DNA of 64,000 nucleotides from Undaria pinnatifida (lineage: Eukaryota; Sar; Phaeophyceae; Laminariales; Alariaceae), in the NCBI GenBank assembly GCA_012845835.1, contig JABAKD010000005.1, forward strand, positions 12,504,205 through 12,568,204. The letters run 5' to 3'. A program made the position numbers and the translations under genes. Shown here piece by piece: positions 30,946 to 42,819 of this stretch (position 1 is the first letter of the stretch; each line of letters starts with the position of its first letter). The notes beneath the pieces were generated by a model, which was not told the DNA's origin, ran no database searches, and was given only the letters and a program-made list of their open reading frames with translations.

Positions 30946-32950
30946 ACAAGTGATTGATATCGGAAGCCAGCGTTGGTATACATCCGTAACATTCCCATGC
31001 TGACGGGTACATGCTGTAACAAGACTCCTCTCGCAGCTGAAACCGGCCACACCGCATGCCACCCCCGACAATATACCACGCCAATGTGCAAATCCGAGGA
31101 GACAAAACAAACACGAGACGTGGTAACAATAATAATATACTACGAACGACTTCCGATACACCCACCGAAGCACGGACCACCGGACAATTACGCGACCGAC
31201 AGCTGGCCGTGGTTGTCACGTGTCTCTGTGTTGGGGGCCCCTGTGCGCTGCCTCTTGTTGGCTCTTGTTTGGGTAAAACATGCGGTGTGCTCGATGGTCT
31301 CACGGCACCAGAATCAGAACGTCCGCTCGTACGACGTATCATTCTTACAGGAAATAAATGTAATACGACCTGGTATTTTTTTCTCCATCAACACTCAGAC
31401 AACAACAACAACAACAACAACAACCGACGGGGTGGCGGGGGCGCACGTCTTGAAGGCGTGTGTCCCCGTCGGGAGCTCAGGGTAGGGGTATTTGAGAAGA
31501 AAAAATAAGGGCTAGAAAGTGAGAAATCTGAGAAAGATACGTACGCATCGAGGAAAATATTGGTACCTGTTACGTACGAGAACGCATCGTGTGAAAACTG
31601 CGACACGGACGCGGCGGTGCGGGAGAAGGAAGGCAGCCCCGACAATCCAACAGTCTACAGCGACCGGCCTAGGAAGTGGGGTATTGGGCGAGCTCTCGAT
31701 CGCACCACGCCGCGCCCGCTTGCGAGGGTGTGCGCGTACCGAAACGCGGCGGAACCTCGCAGTGAGCCGAATCAACGCTTGAGGGTGTGCGAGGCGAGTG
31801 GTGGCTTTGGAGGTTGAGAGCTGCTCCGCGGCGTGGAGGGAGGCACGAAGGAAGAAGGATTGCCCGGTTCGTGTCGATCGACGGATAAGAGAGGGAGGGG
31901 GGGAAGCTAGCTAGGTCGGTGGTCTCGGAGCAGAGAGGTACGAGTGGAAGTTACCTTCATCACCCAGCAGTCCATTTGGCAAAAAGATCGTCGTGGTCTC
32001 CTTGGCAGTAGCAGTGGGTCCACCGACGTAACCGCTGTTTTCGGAATCACGTTCGGCCGGCAAAGCCTAAGATCGTGCGTTGCGCCTCGTCGTATTTATC
32101 TCTGACTCTAGACGCTGCCGTGTTGCCGGTGACCGCACTTTGTCCGCTGCTCGTTCTGCTGTTGGTTGTATATAAAAGCGCGACGAGAAAGAGCGGAAAA
32201 GATATCACAGGATACGCTACGTACAATCTTGACGTACTTTTTGCTCGTACTCAATCAAGTGTATTTCATAAAAAATATACCAGGGATATATATTTCAAGG
32301 ACGTCAGCCGTGAGTTCGACGAATTTCAGGTCAATAGACTACTCATCTTTGCAAGCTGCGTTTCAGCTCTGTCTACTTGTACTCTTTTAATAGACTATGT
32401 ACCTTATAGCAGAAGATACCCACGAGAGATACTGCTGTAGATTGGCGAGTGTATCGTTTCCGCGATTTAGACTGCTGCTGTCGTAAGACGCGCGAAACAA
32501 CGAGCGTAAATAACATCGCGCCTTATTTTGGCGGTCTACTAGCCTAGTAGGTTCTAGATACTGCTGCTTGCTGTGCTGGTGCTGATCGCATTTGTTGTAC
32601 TGTAAGTACGTCGCGTGAAAAAAGGCAAAACAAAGAGCGTAGTCTAAACGGTGCTGCACAAATTGCAGCCCAACCAACACAGCTTTAGGAGGGACGCTGT
32701 TTTGGCGTGGCAATTGCTGGGGTTGGGAGGGGACACTAACAGTATTATTGTTGTGTGCCAGCATTCCAGTGTTGGCACAACTGTTTTTCGTTCGTTCTTT
32801 TATTTATTTATTTATTTTACTTTTCGTGTGAGTTGGGGGCAGACAGCCCTTGACTGTAACCTCTATATTTCTTGCAGTCACTCGTACACTCGTACCCGCG
32901 GTTCGAGAAAAGGTCAACGTTCAGTCGCGAGCGAGGTAATTAAACTGTAG
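30946..32950. other. No firm gene; three exon-like segments
   Basis: (AAC)n at 31397-31424. Exon-like segments without a recognised family: 31559-31700 (+, 'VTYENASCENCDTDAAV' frame); 31955-32070 (-, 'ETTTIFLPNGLLGDE' before a GTAAC donor, with an AG upstream); 32878-32935 (+, between 'ttcttgcag' and 'gag|gtaatt'). Each could belong to a long-intron gene like the BTB gene, or be chance. An R fragment lies at 32310-32370 (-). Confidence 0.3.
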
Positions 32951-32980
32951 TAGCCGTAACAATAATATTACAGCGGTCGC

Positions 32981-33856
32981 ATGCGCCTCCTGCTGTTGTT
33001 TAACGTGGTCACATCGTGGATCACAACAAGAGGGGCGACCCGTGTCGCAAGAGGAGGTTTTGTGCACGGTAGAACCGGAAGGTCGATGAGAGGGGGGGGG
33101 GTACTGATGGCAGAGCCACAGAGAGAGCGAGAAGGCGGGGACTCTTTCCTTGCCACCGCCGATAGCATTGAGCAGCAATACCGCACGGCCTTCTGCGCGT
33201 TGAAATATACACGCAGCAGTTACAAATCAGCCATTTATATGGATAGCGGGTTGTCGTTCGATGCTTCTTCGGAAGTGTATGGGGGGGAGGACTTGGCCCT
33301 TGCGGTTGGAAGTGGCAAGCTCAAAGGTGGGAGAGGCAGTGTTTTTGGGGAGGGGGTTAAGAGGGCAGGGTCACACAGAGAGCGAGACGGCGGGAATTCT
33401 GTCCCTGCCACGACCGACAGCATCAGCCAGCAACACCGCACAGCCTTCTGCGCGTTGAGACATGCACGCAGCAGTTACAAATCAGCCATTTATATGGATA
33501 GCGGGTTGTCATTCGATGCCTCTTCGGCAGTGTATGGGGGGGAGGACTTGGCCCTTGCGGTCGGAAGTGGCAAGGATAGGGGTGGGAGCAGTAGTGTGTT
33601 TGGGGGAGGGGTTAAGAGGGTAGGGCCACAGAGAGAGCGAGACGGCGGGGACTCTTTCCTTGCCACGGCCGATAGCATTAAGCAGCAATACCGCACAGCC
33701 TTCTGCGCGTTGAAACATACACGCAGCAGTTACAAACTAGCCATTTATATGGATAGCGGGTTGTTGTTCGATGCTTCTTCGGAAGTGTATGGGGGGAAGG
33801 ACTTGGCCCTTGCGGCTGGAGGGGGCAGGGCCATGAAAACAGGGAGGTACATCTAG
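32981..33856 (+). CDS. Tandem-repeat ORF, 291 aa, unknown function
   Basis: Open from ATG to TAG with three repeats of exactly 255 bp (85 codons), marked by 'RSSYKSAIYMDSGLSFDASS', then 'VYGGEDLALAVGSGK'. The N-terminus 'MRLLLLFNVVTSWITT' is hydrophobic and could be a signal peptide. Each repeat keeps one Cys ('TAFCAL'). The unit length is a multiple of three and all three repeats are free of stops. Differences between units include both silent and replacement changes. That favours a real repetitive protein but does not exclude a satellite with a fortuitous frame. No family is recognised. An AG acceptor at 32972 would allow it to be an internal exon. Confidence 0.4.
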   Translation: MRLLLLFNVVTSWITTRGATRVARGGFVHGRTGRSMRGGGVLMAEPQREREGGDSFLATADSIEQQYRTAFCALKYTRSSYKSAIYMDSGLSFDASSEVYGGEDLALAVGSGKLKGGRGSVFGEGVKRAGSHRERDGGNSVPATTDSISQQHRTAFCALRHARSSYKSAIYMDSGLSFDASSAVYGGEDLALAVGSGKDRGGSSSVFGGGVKRVGPQRERDGGDSFLATADSIKQQYRTAFCALKHTRSSYKLAIYMDSGLLFDASSEVYGGKDLALAAGGGRAMKTGRYI

Positions 33857-34044
33857 TATTTTCGTGGTTTTTGGTTGTTGGAAACATCGTTCCACGCTCT
33901 CATCTGGATTTTGTGTTCTTTCATATGTTTATGGTTTTTGACACTCACGCTACATTGTCAGATGGCAAATGAAATAATAATAATAATAATAACATACGAA
34001 CGGGAAAAATGAAAATATATTAAAAACGAAGCAAGGAAACATTA

Positions 34045-34456
<412 letters not shown>

Positions 34457-34589
34457 CTGCCCTCCGACAATATAGCGTTTATTTTGCGATATGTATGTTC
34501 TATATTGCAATCCATATATAATGACACACCACGAAGCTGTATGTAACACATTGTATACCTCACCAACACACCTCTTGTATGCCACACCT

Positions 34590-35080
34590 AAAATCAAATC
34601 TGCTAGAATAATACACAATACCAGGCAGGTGATATCACCTCATTACCTATCCAACCAGCCATGCCGTGGCTCCAATTCGTTTTTTTCCGCCCCCCCCGCC
34701 CCCCCCCTCCTTCCCCACCACCCGCACCATCGCCTTGACCTAGCACGTTTAGTAAAGTTCCCCCCAGGTATACATTCATGCCACCTAAAGGGGTTTGATT
34801 CCCCCCCTCCCCCCCCTCCCCCCCCCCTCGTTTTGTTCTCTCCCGCCGCCCCACCTAAAATCAAAATCTGCCAGAGTAATAAACACTACGAGGCAGGTGA
34901 TATAACCTCATTACCTTTCTAGCCATCTATGCCGTAGCTCCAATCCATACCCCCCCCCCCCAACGCCCCCTCCTTCCCCACCACCCGCACCATCGCCCAG
35001 ACCCAGCACCACCACGCGTATAGCTATCTCGTACATCTATGCGACCTAAAGCTTTTGGCAATCCCCCCCCTCCCCCGACC
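34590..35080 (+). repeat. C-rich direct repeat, about 250 bp x 2
   Basis: Both units run 'cacctaaaatcaaa.tctgc', 'gaggtgat..cctcattacc', 'gccg.ggctccaat', poly-C, 'tccttccccaccacccgcac' and 'catcgcc'. Confidence 0.8.
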
Positions 35081-35103
35081 TCTTCGAACACTTCGCCCTC
35101 TCC

Positions 35104-35300
35104 TCACTGGTAATAAGACTTACAGGATATGCATGATAAACTGATGCGTTCCTTCCACAACCGTCAGATTTGTCCCCTTAAGGGGTTTATAGTTTCCGCG
35201 CACAGATTGTGTTGCCCCGCCCGCCCCCCCCCCCCCCCCCCCGCCCGCTCCCTCTTGTTCAAACCCAGGCCCCCACGCCCGTATAAACTCCGCTCTCCCC
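35104..35300 (+). repeat. Direct repeat of the flank of repeat R
   Basis: 'cactggtaataagacttaca' ... 'agtttccgcgcacag' at 35104-35210 recurs at 35296-35420, with a poly-C run between. The first copy carries only the 5' end of R. Confidence 0.7.
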
Positions 35301-35384
35301 TCATCGGTTATACGACTTGCAGGATACACTTGATAAACTGATGCATTCATTTCCTTCCGCAGTTGTCAGATTTTGTCCCCCTCA

Positions 35385-36185
35385 AAAACGGGTTTTATAG
35401 TTTCCGCGCACAGACTGCCTAACATCACCCTGTTGACCCTGATAGCTACACTGTAGTTGCAAGGGGAGTCGCCGGCCTATATCCTTAATGAGGACACACA
35501 AGCCGTAATGCGCGCGATCGGAGTATCACACACAGCTTGCAAAGATAGATGGGTTTCGACAAAATCTTCGATCTCACAGCTGGAGTGTTTTTTTGTTTTT
35601 TTAATATAGCGTAGATGCCGTTCCGATGTAAATCGAGCATCCTTCCATACATACATTAAGCAGCAGTATTTACGAAGTCGAACATTATTATTTATTTTTA
35701 TTATCCATGCGTCGCGTGTTATAAGGCTTAGTAGGTTGGGCCGACGACGCCATTTATGTGTTAAGGAATTAATGGGTATTAGTCCGACGACGCCATTTAT
35801 TTGTTAAGGAATTAGTGGGGTATTAGTCCGTTTGACCGCTTGCAAAATTTTAACCAATTGCCTACCTAAACTGAGCCTTCTAGCATATATATAGGCAAGC
35901 TGCGCAGCGCTACTGAAAAAAACAAGAAAAAAATTGCGGGGGGGGGGGAAAAATACGACCACCGCGGAATAATATTATAAAAAATGAAAATACACTCCAG
36001 CTGTGAGATCGAAGATTTCGTCGAAACTCATCTTTGCAAGCTGTGTGTGATACTCCGATCGCGCGTATTACGAGTTGTGTGTCCTCACTAAGGATATAGG
36101 TCGGCGACTCCCCTTACAACTACAGTGTAGCTATCAGGGTCAACAGGGTGATGTTGGTCAGTCTGTGCGCGGAAACTTATTACAC
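35385..36185. repeat. Foldback pair of repeat R (inverted arms about 210 bp)
   Basis: The left arm 35385-35613 (+) and right arm 35972-36184 (-) share long identical blocks ('caccctgttgaccctgatag', 'ctacactgtagttg', 'aaggggagtcgccg', 'cctatatcctta', 'cgcgatcggagtatcacaca', 'cttcgatctcacagctggag'). The 360-bp centre contains two fragments of TRIM LTR (35745-35885). The arms could form a long hairpin. Confidence 0.85.
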
Positions 36186-36227
36186 GTAGTAATAATATGT
36201 ACTACACGTAGTAGTTTAGTATCACGC

Positions 36228-36840
36228 AGTTTGCAAAGATGAGTATTGACCCTAATTTGTTCGAACTCACAGCTGTGACGTTGTGTTTGTTGTAACTTTT
36301 TTAAGCAATACCGGTATTAATCGGTGACATCAGCCCACATATTATTCGTATTATTATTGTCATTATTGCCGGTCAATGTGCTCAATAAGTAGCGAATGTG
36401 TAGAGCTAGCTCCATGTCGTCAGCACTAACTTCTTGCTGCAGCGCCCCACCCAGCAGTAAGTAATAGTATGTAGCAGGCAGCCGACAGAGTTGCGGTCAT
36501 CAGCATGACGATGTCATCTTATACTCGTACACGTAGCGGATAGTGGCACTGCGCAATCTGTGTACGATACGTACTTGTACGTAGTCAAAGTGTATCTATC
36601 GTCGCGCATACTAAGCAAAACATACCGGGCACCAAGTACAAGGTTATGCCGCACAGAAACAGGAGAAGCGGTGTAATTGCTGCTGCTTCTTCGTAGATCG
36701 TATGTAGGATTCAATCGGTTGTACTCACAGCTTGCTGGCGCTTTCAAATGTACCACGCAGCTTGCAAAGTTGAGTTTCAACCATTCAATCGGTTTTACTC
36801 GCAGCTGACGTTTTCCAATTTTTATAATTTTTTCATGAAA
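36228..36840 (+). repeat. Two R core copies
   Basis: 36228-36285 'cagtttgcaaagatgagtat' ... 'tcgaactcacagctg' and 36755-36810 'cgcagcttgcaaagttgagt' ... 'actcgcagctgacg'. Nothing else supported here. Confidence 0.7.
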
Positions 36841-36887
36841 AAAAGAATATTCGAGAACATTGTGACAGGAGGAGAGTTATGGACAGT

Positions 36888-37166
36888 TGTAAGCTTATTG
36901 GGCGAGGACACAGAGTGCCCCCTGCACGTCTGCCAATTGAGCAGGTCCTCGGAGAGTGCTCACTTGCTTAGCCTTCGTGAAGACGTATTAATAGCTTTAT
37001 TCGATTCCACCAGCAGAGCCCCGGATGGCTTCTGAGATCGGAGGCACGTGCTTCCGATCTATTTCCTAACTTTCCCGAATATAAAACGCCAACCTTATCA
37101 TACGACACCCGTCCAAATGCTTTCAAGTTTGGATAATTATAGATCTTTCGAGGCCGTATCTCAACA
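36888..37166 (-). repeat. 3' LTR of copy A
   Basis: On the minus strand it runs from TGTTGAGATACGGCC to CCAATAAGCTTACA. Contains an interrupted version of the 26-bp palindrome around GGCACGTGCC seen intact in copy B. Confidence 0.85.
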
Positions 37167-38200
37167 CTAGCCCACCCTGATGAGCTGCATGTGCAGAAAT
37201 ATGAGAGATTCGGGGAAACTCCGGTTCTACGAACTGCACCATGAGTCGAAGATGCGTCTCCTCGAAACCCACTCCCACACCTCTAACGGTCTGGCTATGG
37301 AGCCAGGAACACGCGAAGAAAAACAGTTGAAGGAAACGCAGACCCTACAACAAGGCAAACGTTACCCATCGAAAACCTGCCGCGTGTCGCCGGTGTGGCG
37401 GGGGGGGGCAGAAAAGGCTCTAGAACCTGCCGCACACCGCCGGTGTGGCGGGGTAGGGCAGGAAAGGCTCTACCGCTAACCAATCACAGAAGCGGTATTG
37501 TGGCGAGGTGAGCCCTCGTCAATACGGAGGGGAACACAGGCGCTAACACAAGGGAGAAGTCATGCGAAAAAGCTCCCGCGGGCCATCGGCATGGCGGGGG
37601 GCTAGACGAGGAAACGACAAATACCCGGGATGGAAGGTGGCAACACCTACAGCCCCGCGAGGGGGGGAAGTGTTTAGTCGAAAAAAACAAAGTAGAACAA
37701 ACACAACACACGAAAGATAAAAGATGACACGGAAACGACAAATGCCCGGGATGAAAGGTGGCAACACCTGCAGCCCCGCGAGGGGGGGGGGTGTTTAGTC
37801 GAAAAAACAAAGTAGAACAAATACAACACGCAAAAGATAATAGATGACACACAGAACCGTACATAGCCCTGTACCACGTTACGCGCGAACAGGGTACCCT
37901 GGTCGCCCCCCGGCTCTGGACTGAGGAGGGCGTCGGCAGGGCGAAATTGAACAATGACGAAAAAGCAACAGCCCTGCGCCTCAGATAGCGGCGTTTTACC
38001 CGATCCTTGGCCCGGCACTGAGCAGGGGGCTCGGCAGGACAAAAAGAATGAAACAAAATGAAAAGAACCACCCCAAAACCCGACAAAGACTCTCAGGACA
38101 CTCCGAACAAGCCAAAGACAAAGACTCAAGCCTCACAACCCAAAAAAATGAAGAACTATCGAGGAGCGGTGGCGGCTTGAAAGTCAACTGGCTACGGCAA
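37167..38200 (-). other. 3' non-coding region of copy A
   Basis: Contains tandem duplications: 'cctgccgc.c.ccgccggtgt' at 37377 and 37429, and a 120-bp unit 'cccgggatg.aaggtggcaac' at 37622 and 37746. Copy B has the matching region at 62205-63468. Confidence 0.75.
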
Positions 38201-38628
38201 CGCCTTGAGATTCGTCTACGTTACGTTGGATTCCCCGAGGAAACGCACTGGCGATGTGAACTTGCAGGCACCAAGAACCTCGTACGGCTCCCGTCGAAGT
38301 CGTGTAGCGCGCCGAGGGAAGAGGAAGTTTAATCGGTCCCGGGTCGTCCAGAAAGAGCACCAGGTATACTTTGTCCTCGGTAGTGCTCGCGCTGATTTTT
38401 CCAAGCCACCACGACCCATCGTCTCCCTTGTATCAAAAGTGGGCTCCCTTAGGAAGTACCGTTTCGTGGTAGCGACGGGGCCAATCGGCGCGGGGAACAC
38501 AAGCGTAGCCCGGCGCTAGGAATCGTTCCTCGTTGTTGAGGGAGAACTCGCGATTTGCCGCCCCGATCCGCATTCGGCGGTAGAGGCGGTTGGTTTGGCG
38601 GTGCTGGCCCGGGATTCCGGCCCAACAA
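38201..38628 (-). pseudogene. Copy A C-terminal module after the chromodomain
   Basis: Minus-strand frame with 'RADWPRRYHETVLPKGAHF', a stop, and then the conserved 'YKGDDG.WWLGKIS' to 'RGSWCLQVH' segment, a chromo/Tudor-like beta module by appearance. The TGA just before 'YKGDDG' is also present in copy B. Confidence 0.75.
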
Positions 38629-40082
38629 TACATGTTTCGTCAAGTGCTTTTTGGTGTAAAGAGGAGAAGTTTTTTGTCACACATGACTGGTGACTCGCTG
38701 CGCGAAGTGAAATGTTTGTGTGTTGTGTTGTTTTTTTTTGTTGTTGTCCCGCATCGTGATGTAGCAGGATCGAACAGCAGAGGCGCAAACGTTCAGGCGC
38801 ATGCACCACCAGCGCTGGGTTGGCAGGCCAGCCGAAGGGTGCTTGTATGCTACTACTAGCAGTGTAGAGTGTGTTGGTGTTCGTGTGTGTGTCCCAAAAT
38901 AAATGCACCCACGTGGTGGTTGTTTGCGTGCGAGGGTGTAGTTCGTCACGCCGTTTGATTTGAATCGCAGCCGTTTGAATTTTATGGTTTTGTAAGGACG
39001 AGGAGGGTTTTTTGCGAAGGGATTTTTTTGTCCGCAGCCCAGGGCACAACGAAGTGAAATATTTGTGTGTTGTGTTGTTGTTTTTTGTTGTCCCGCATCG
39101 TGATGTAGCAGGATCGAACAGCAGAGGCGCAAACGTTCAAGCGCATGCACCACCAGCGCTGGGTTGGCAGGCCAGCCGAAGGGTGCTTGTATGCTACTAC
39201 TAGCAGTGTAGAGTGTGTTGGTGTTCGTGTGTGTGTCCCAAAATGCACCCACGTGGTGGTTGTTTGCGTGCGAGGGTGTAGTTCGTCACGCCGTTTGATT
39301 TGAATCGCAGCCGTTTGAATTTTATGGTTTTGCAAGGACGAGGAGGGTTTTTTGGGAAGGGATTTTTTTGTCCGCAGCCCAGGGCACAACGAAGTGAAAT
39401 GTTTGTGTGTTGTGTTGTTTATTTTTTGTTGTCCCGCATCGTGATGTAGCAGGATCGAACAGCAGAGGCGCAAACGTTCAAGCGCATGCACCACCAGCGC
39501 TGGGTTGGCAGGCCAGCCGAAGGGTGGTTGTATGCTACTACTAGCAGTGTAGAGTGTGTTGGTGTTCGTGTGTGTGTCCCAAAATGCACCACCAGCGCTG
39601 GGTTGGCAGGCCAGCCGAAGGGTGCTTGTATGCTACTACTAGCAGTGTAGAGTGTGTTCGTGTTCGTGTGCGTGTCCCAAAATGCACCACCAGCACTGGG
39701 TTGGCAGGGCAGCCGAACGGTGCTTGGATGCTGATAGCAGTGTCGGGGGGGGGCGACGCGCCCCCCCCCGAACCCCCCCCCCCGGGCCCGACACAGTGTG
39801 CGTTGGAAGGACCCTCACCAGCAGCCGAAGGGTGCTTGTATGCTACTACTAGCAGTGTAGAGTGTGTTGGTGTTCGTGTGTGTGTCCCAAAATGCACCAC
39901 CAGCACTGGGTTGGCAGGGCAGCCGAACGGTGCTTGGATGCTAGTAGCAGTGTCGGGGGGGGGCGACGCGCCCCCCCCCGAACCCCCCCCCCCCGGGCCC
40001 GACACAGTGTGCGTTGGAAGGACCCTCACCAGTGTGCGTTCGAAAAAGTACATGGAAAAACTATAGTATGTATTTTTATTAA
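38629..40082. repeat. Satellite-like insertion inside copy A
   Basis: Copy B shows the empty site ('catcttgcgttattgggcc'). The insert holds about 2.4 units of 341-349 bp (from 38702, 39051 and 39392), then four units of about 100 bp ('ccaccagcgctgggttggca'), then two G/C-rich blocks ('gacgcgccccccccc', at 39752 and 39963). The ends are 'tacatg..' and '..tttttattaa'. No coding content. Confidence 0.8.
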
Positions 40083-40310
40083 CGCAAGATGTGGGAGCGG
40101 GAGAGGTCGAGGTCCATTTCCCGCATCTAGGAAGATTCAGAGAGTCCCGCCCAATGCCTCTTGTATAGCACCGCGATGACGCCACCTCGCCCCGGTACCG
40201 ACTGATGACCGGTGATCTGCTCCACCTCCAGCCGTTCGAAGGGGGTCGAAACGTCGTCTTGAATGACGTGGTACGGCGGGGACTTCTTGGAAAAATTGTT
40301 GAGCACCTAC
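40083..40310 (-). pseudogene. Copy A chromodomain
   Basis: Minus frame 'FERLEVEQITGHQS' ... 'GGVIAVLYKRHWAGLSE' ... 'MDLDLSRSHIL', matching a chromodomain as found at the C-terminus of chromovirus integrases (binds modified histone tails). A TAG replaces the residue expected to be Trp after 'LSESS'. The 1.45-kb insert cuts it immediately after 'SHIL'. Confidence 0.75.
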
Positions 40311-40930
40311 TGCGTCAGCCCCGCCGGTAGGTACTTGGTCATGTCCCCGCTGTCATGGGGGTTGGCGCAGGGTTTGCAGCGCTCGATGGCCACACGCCGA
40401 CGAGCGTCCGAACCGGGCAGGTCGGAAGGGAGATCCAAATAGAGGAGGTTGCTCCGGAGCGGCGAACCGTCCGGGGTCTCGTCGTCGGAGCAGGGACCGA
40501 CTGCCAGGATCTTGTACGGGCCCGTCCAGTTAAGCGCGAGTTTGGCCTTGAGTACCTTGGCGTCGGTGTTTGCCTTCACACCCTGGCGGATGTGGAGAAA
40601 GATATGTACACCCATACCCAACCACCCACAGCGAAGTTAGGTGCTGGACGCAACGCGTCGGCGAGGGCGGAGTTTCTGCGGTTAACACGAGTAACGGTAA
40701 AGGCGTGGTGTGCGCGGACAATGTCGTTCGCGCACTTTTGCCGGTCGGTGGCCAAGTCGCAATAGGCCAGGTGGTCAGGGGCTAGACTCTGGTGTCCCAC
40801 GACACCTGTGCGGTCGAAAACCGTCAGGAGGAGCCGTGGGGGTCTGCCCATGTGGACCTCGGTGGGCGCCAGACCCGTCGCGCGCTGACGGAATTGTTGT
40901 ATAGGCCAATTCTACGTGGGGCTGATGCAA
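40307..40930 (-). pseudogene. Copy A integrase C-terminal region
   Basis: Minus frames 'TGLAPTEVHMGRPPRLLLTV' and, after a shift, 'LNWTGPYKILAVGPC'. The latter is the GPF/GPY-type motif of Ty3/gypsy integrases. It ends at TAG after 'LPAGLTQ', a stop shared with copy B. Confidence 0.8.
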
Positions 40931-41995
40931 GTCCCAATCGTCTTGTCGCTCGTTGACGACCATAGCCAGCATTTGTGCCATAGTGTGGTTAAACCGCTCA
41001 ACCCCCCCGTTACCGTTGGGATGATAGGAACTTGTAGCAAGCTTGTGCACACCCAACAGCTGATATACAGCTTGTGAAAGCTTGGAGTCGAACTGCAGGT
41101 CGTTGTCCGAGAGTATGGTGCGCGGGCACCCCCACAAAGAAATGTGTTGGTTCACCAGGACATTGACTGTGCCCTCCGCGGTGAACTCAGTGGCACTGAC
41201 GGGGAACATGTCGGCCCGACGACTTACGCGATCGGTAAACAGGAGGATGTAGGTGTTGCCTCGTGGTGTGACCGGGAGGGGGCCAAAGTAGTCAACACTG
41301 ACGGCGATACCTGGGCCTTCCGGTAGAGGCATTGAGATGATTGGCCGGCGGACAGTCAGCCATGGGGTTTTCCGCGCGTGGCACTTGAAGCAGTGGCGAA
41401 GCCACCACCGGGTGCACACATTCACGCCAATCCACCAATAAAACGGCTCCAGCATGCGCAACGTGCGCGTGGTGCCAAGGTGACAAAAAGTCATCGAGTG
41501 ACAAGCTTGCATGACCCAAGGGCGCATGAGCAGGGGGACGTAGATGCGAACCGGCTCGTCGTTTAGCAAGCAAGCAGCTCGCCCCACACAGTTGGGTTTG
41601 TCAGACCTTGCTGGCGGCAGTGTCGGATTACGGACGAGTAGGACGATGTCGTCGTCGGTTGTATGCAGTCGAGTCGACCCTCGCCAGCTTCTGGATGTCT
41701 GAGAGGGAGGGACGCTTGTGCAAGGGGTAGCACGCCAAAACGTCGGCGGCACGGCCGACGGTCGGCCGATAGAGATGTAGCGTATCGTGACATCGCACGT
41801 CGGCTCAGCGTGCTGTTCTCGCTTCCCATCGGCATGCGAATAACGCGCGACGGAATCAGCGGACCTCAATTCAGCAGCGTCGTCGAGGGCATCCGACCTT
41901 GTAGGTGCAGTTGGCGTGTCACCAGGACAAGGCGTGAGCCGTAGGAGAGGAGTTTCCATAGGTTCTGCGTGGTCGCAGTCGGACGGAAGTGGCAC
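40775..41995 (-). pseudogene. Copy A integrase (zinc finger and catalytic core)
   Basis: 406-codon open frame. The zinc-binding HHCC region ('HSMTFCHLGTTRTLRML', then 'HCFKCHARK') precedes the RNase-H-fold core with D in 'VSVDYFGPLP' (codon 41291-41293), D in 'ILSDN' (41105-41107) and E in 'GGVERFN' (40997-40999). The spacing is DD35E. Catalytic residues are intact, but the frame breaks after 'AYTTIPSA', where copies without the shift would continue into 'SAATGLAPTEV'. Integrase inserts retroelement cDNA into host DNA. Confidence 0.92.
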
Positions 41996-42469
41996 CGTGC
42001 GGACCGGCGAATCGGCAAGAGCAAGGGTCGCGGCCGTGGGACTCGCAGCGGGGTTGTACCTCGTCTGGAAGATGCCCGAGGGGCTCCGCCGGGCCCGAAT
42101 CCTTCATCTACAGCGGGGGTGCATTACCCGTTGCTGTCGCTGTTTGTCGACGCGTCGTCGACGACGGAGAGGCTGGAGCGCCAAGAAAGGCAGAGACGGA
42201 CACAGTCGAGCAGACGGTCGTGGCGGGGTCTGTCTCCTGTAGAGAACTTTTTGATAGATAGGTCGGCTGTGCGATGGGCGTCGCTGCAGCCAGGGCTTCT
42301 GCGGAGCCCGTGCCGCCGTCGATGGGTATGGCAGAAACCGAAGCGAAAACGGTGTCAGCGGCAGGCGAAGTCGACATACGGCCGGTACAGCCTTTGGTAG
42401 TGGCGACGGAGGCAGAAACACGAGCGACGAATCTCCCCGTGGAAGCAGAAAAGCCGTCAATCCTTATAC

Positions 42470-42745
42470 GTGGCTCGTGTGTGCGAAAATCGTGAAATGC
42501 GGTAGAGGTGAGAGGGAGCCCACCCAAGACAGCATGTTCAGTACGGGACACGAGCCCCCCCAAGACAGTGCTTTCGGCGAGGGGAACGAGTCTGCCCAAG
42601 GAAGTGCGTTCGGTGCGGGGCACGAGTCCACAAAAAGCAGTGCTTTCGGTGCGGGGCACGAATCCACCCAAACTGACCCCTGGGATCGGCGAGGAGGGAG
42701 CGTGCAGCCCGCGGGTCCGTAGAAGGTAGATACCGCTATCTCCAA
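42470..42745 (-). repeat. 45-bp repeat array in copy A pol
   Basis: Five to six units of about 14-15 codons ('GLVPRTEST.L' pattern) between the RNase H end and the integrase. The region is unlike any known gypsy domain and may be a linker that expanded by slippage. Confidence 0.75.
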
Positions 42746-42819
42746 CGGGGTTGGGGTTTGTCAACCCCACGGGATTGAAGTTTGTCAAGCCACTGTGGCC
42801 GTACTCCGTAGCAGGCTCT

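Noticed and set aside
39554-40066. 170-codon plus-strand ORF in copy A insert
   Set aside because: Made of tandem repeat units and C/G homopolymers; no domain.
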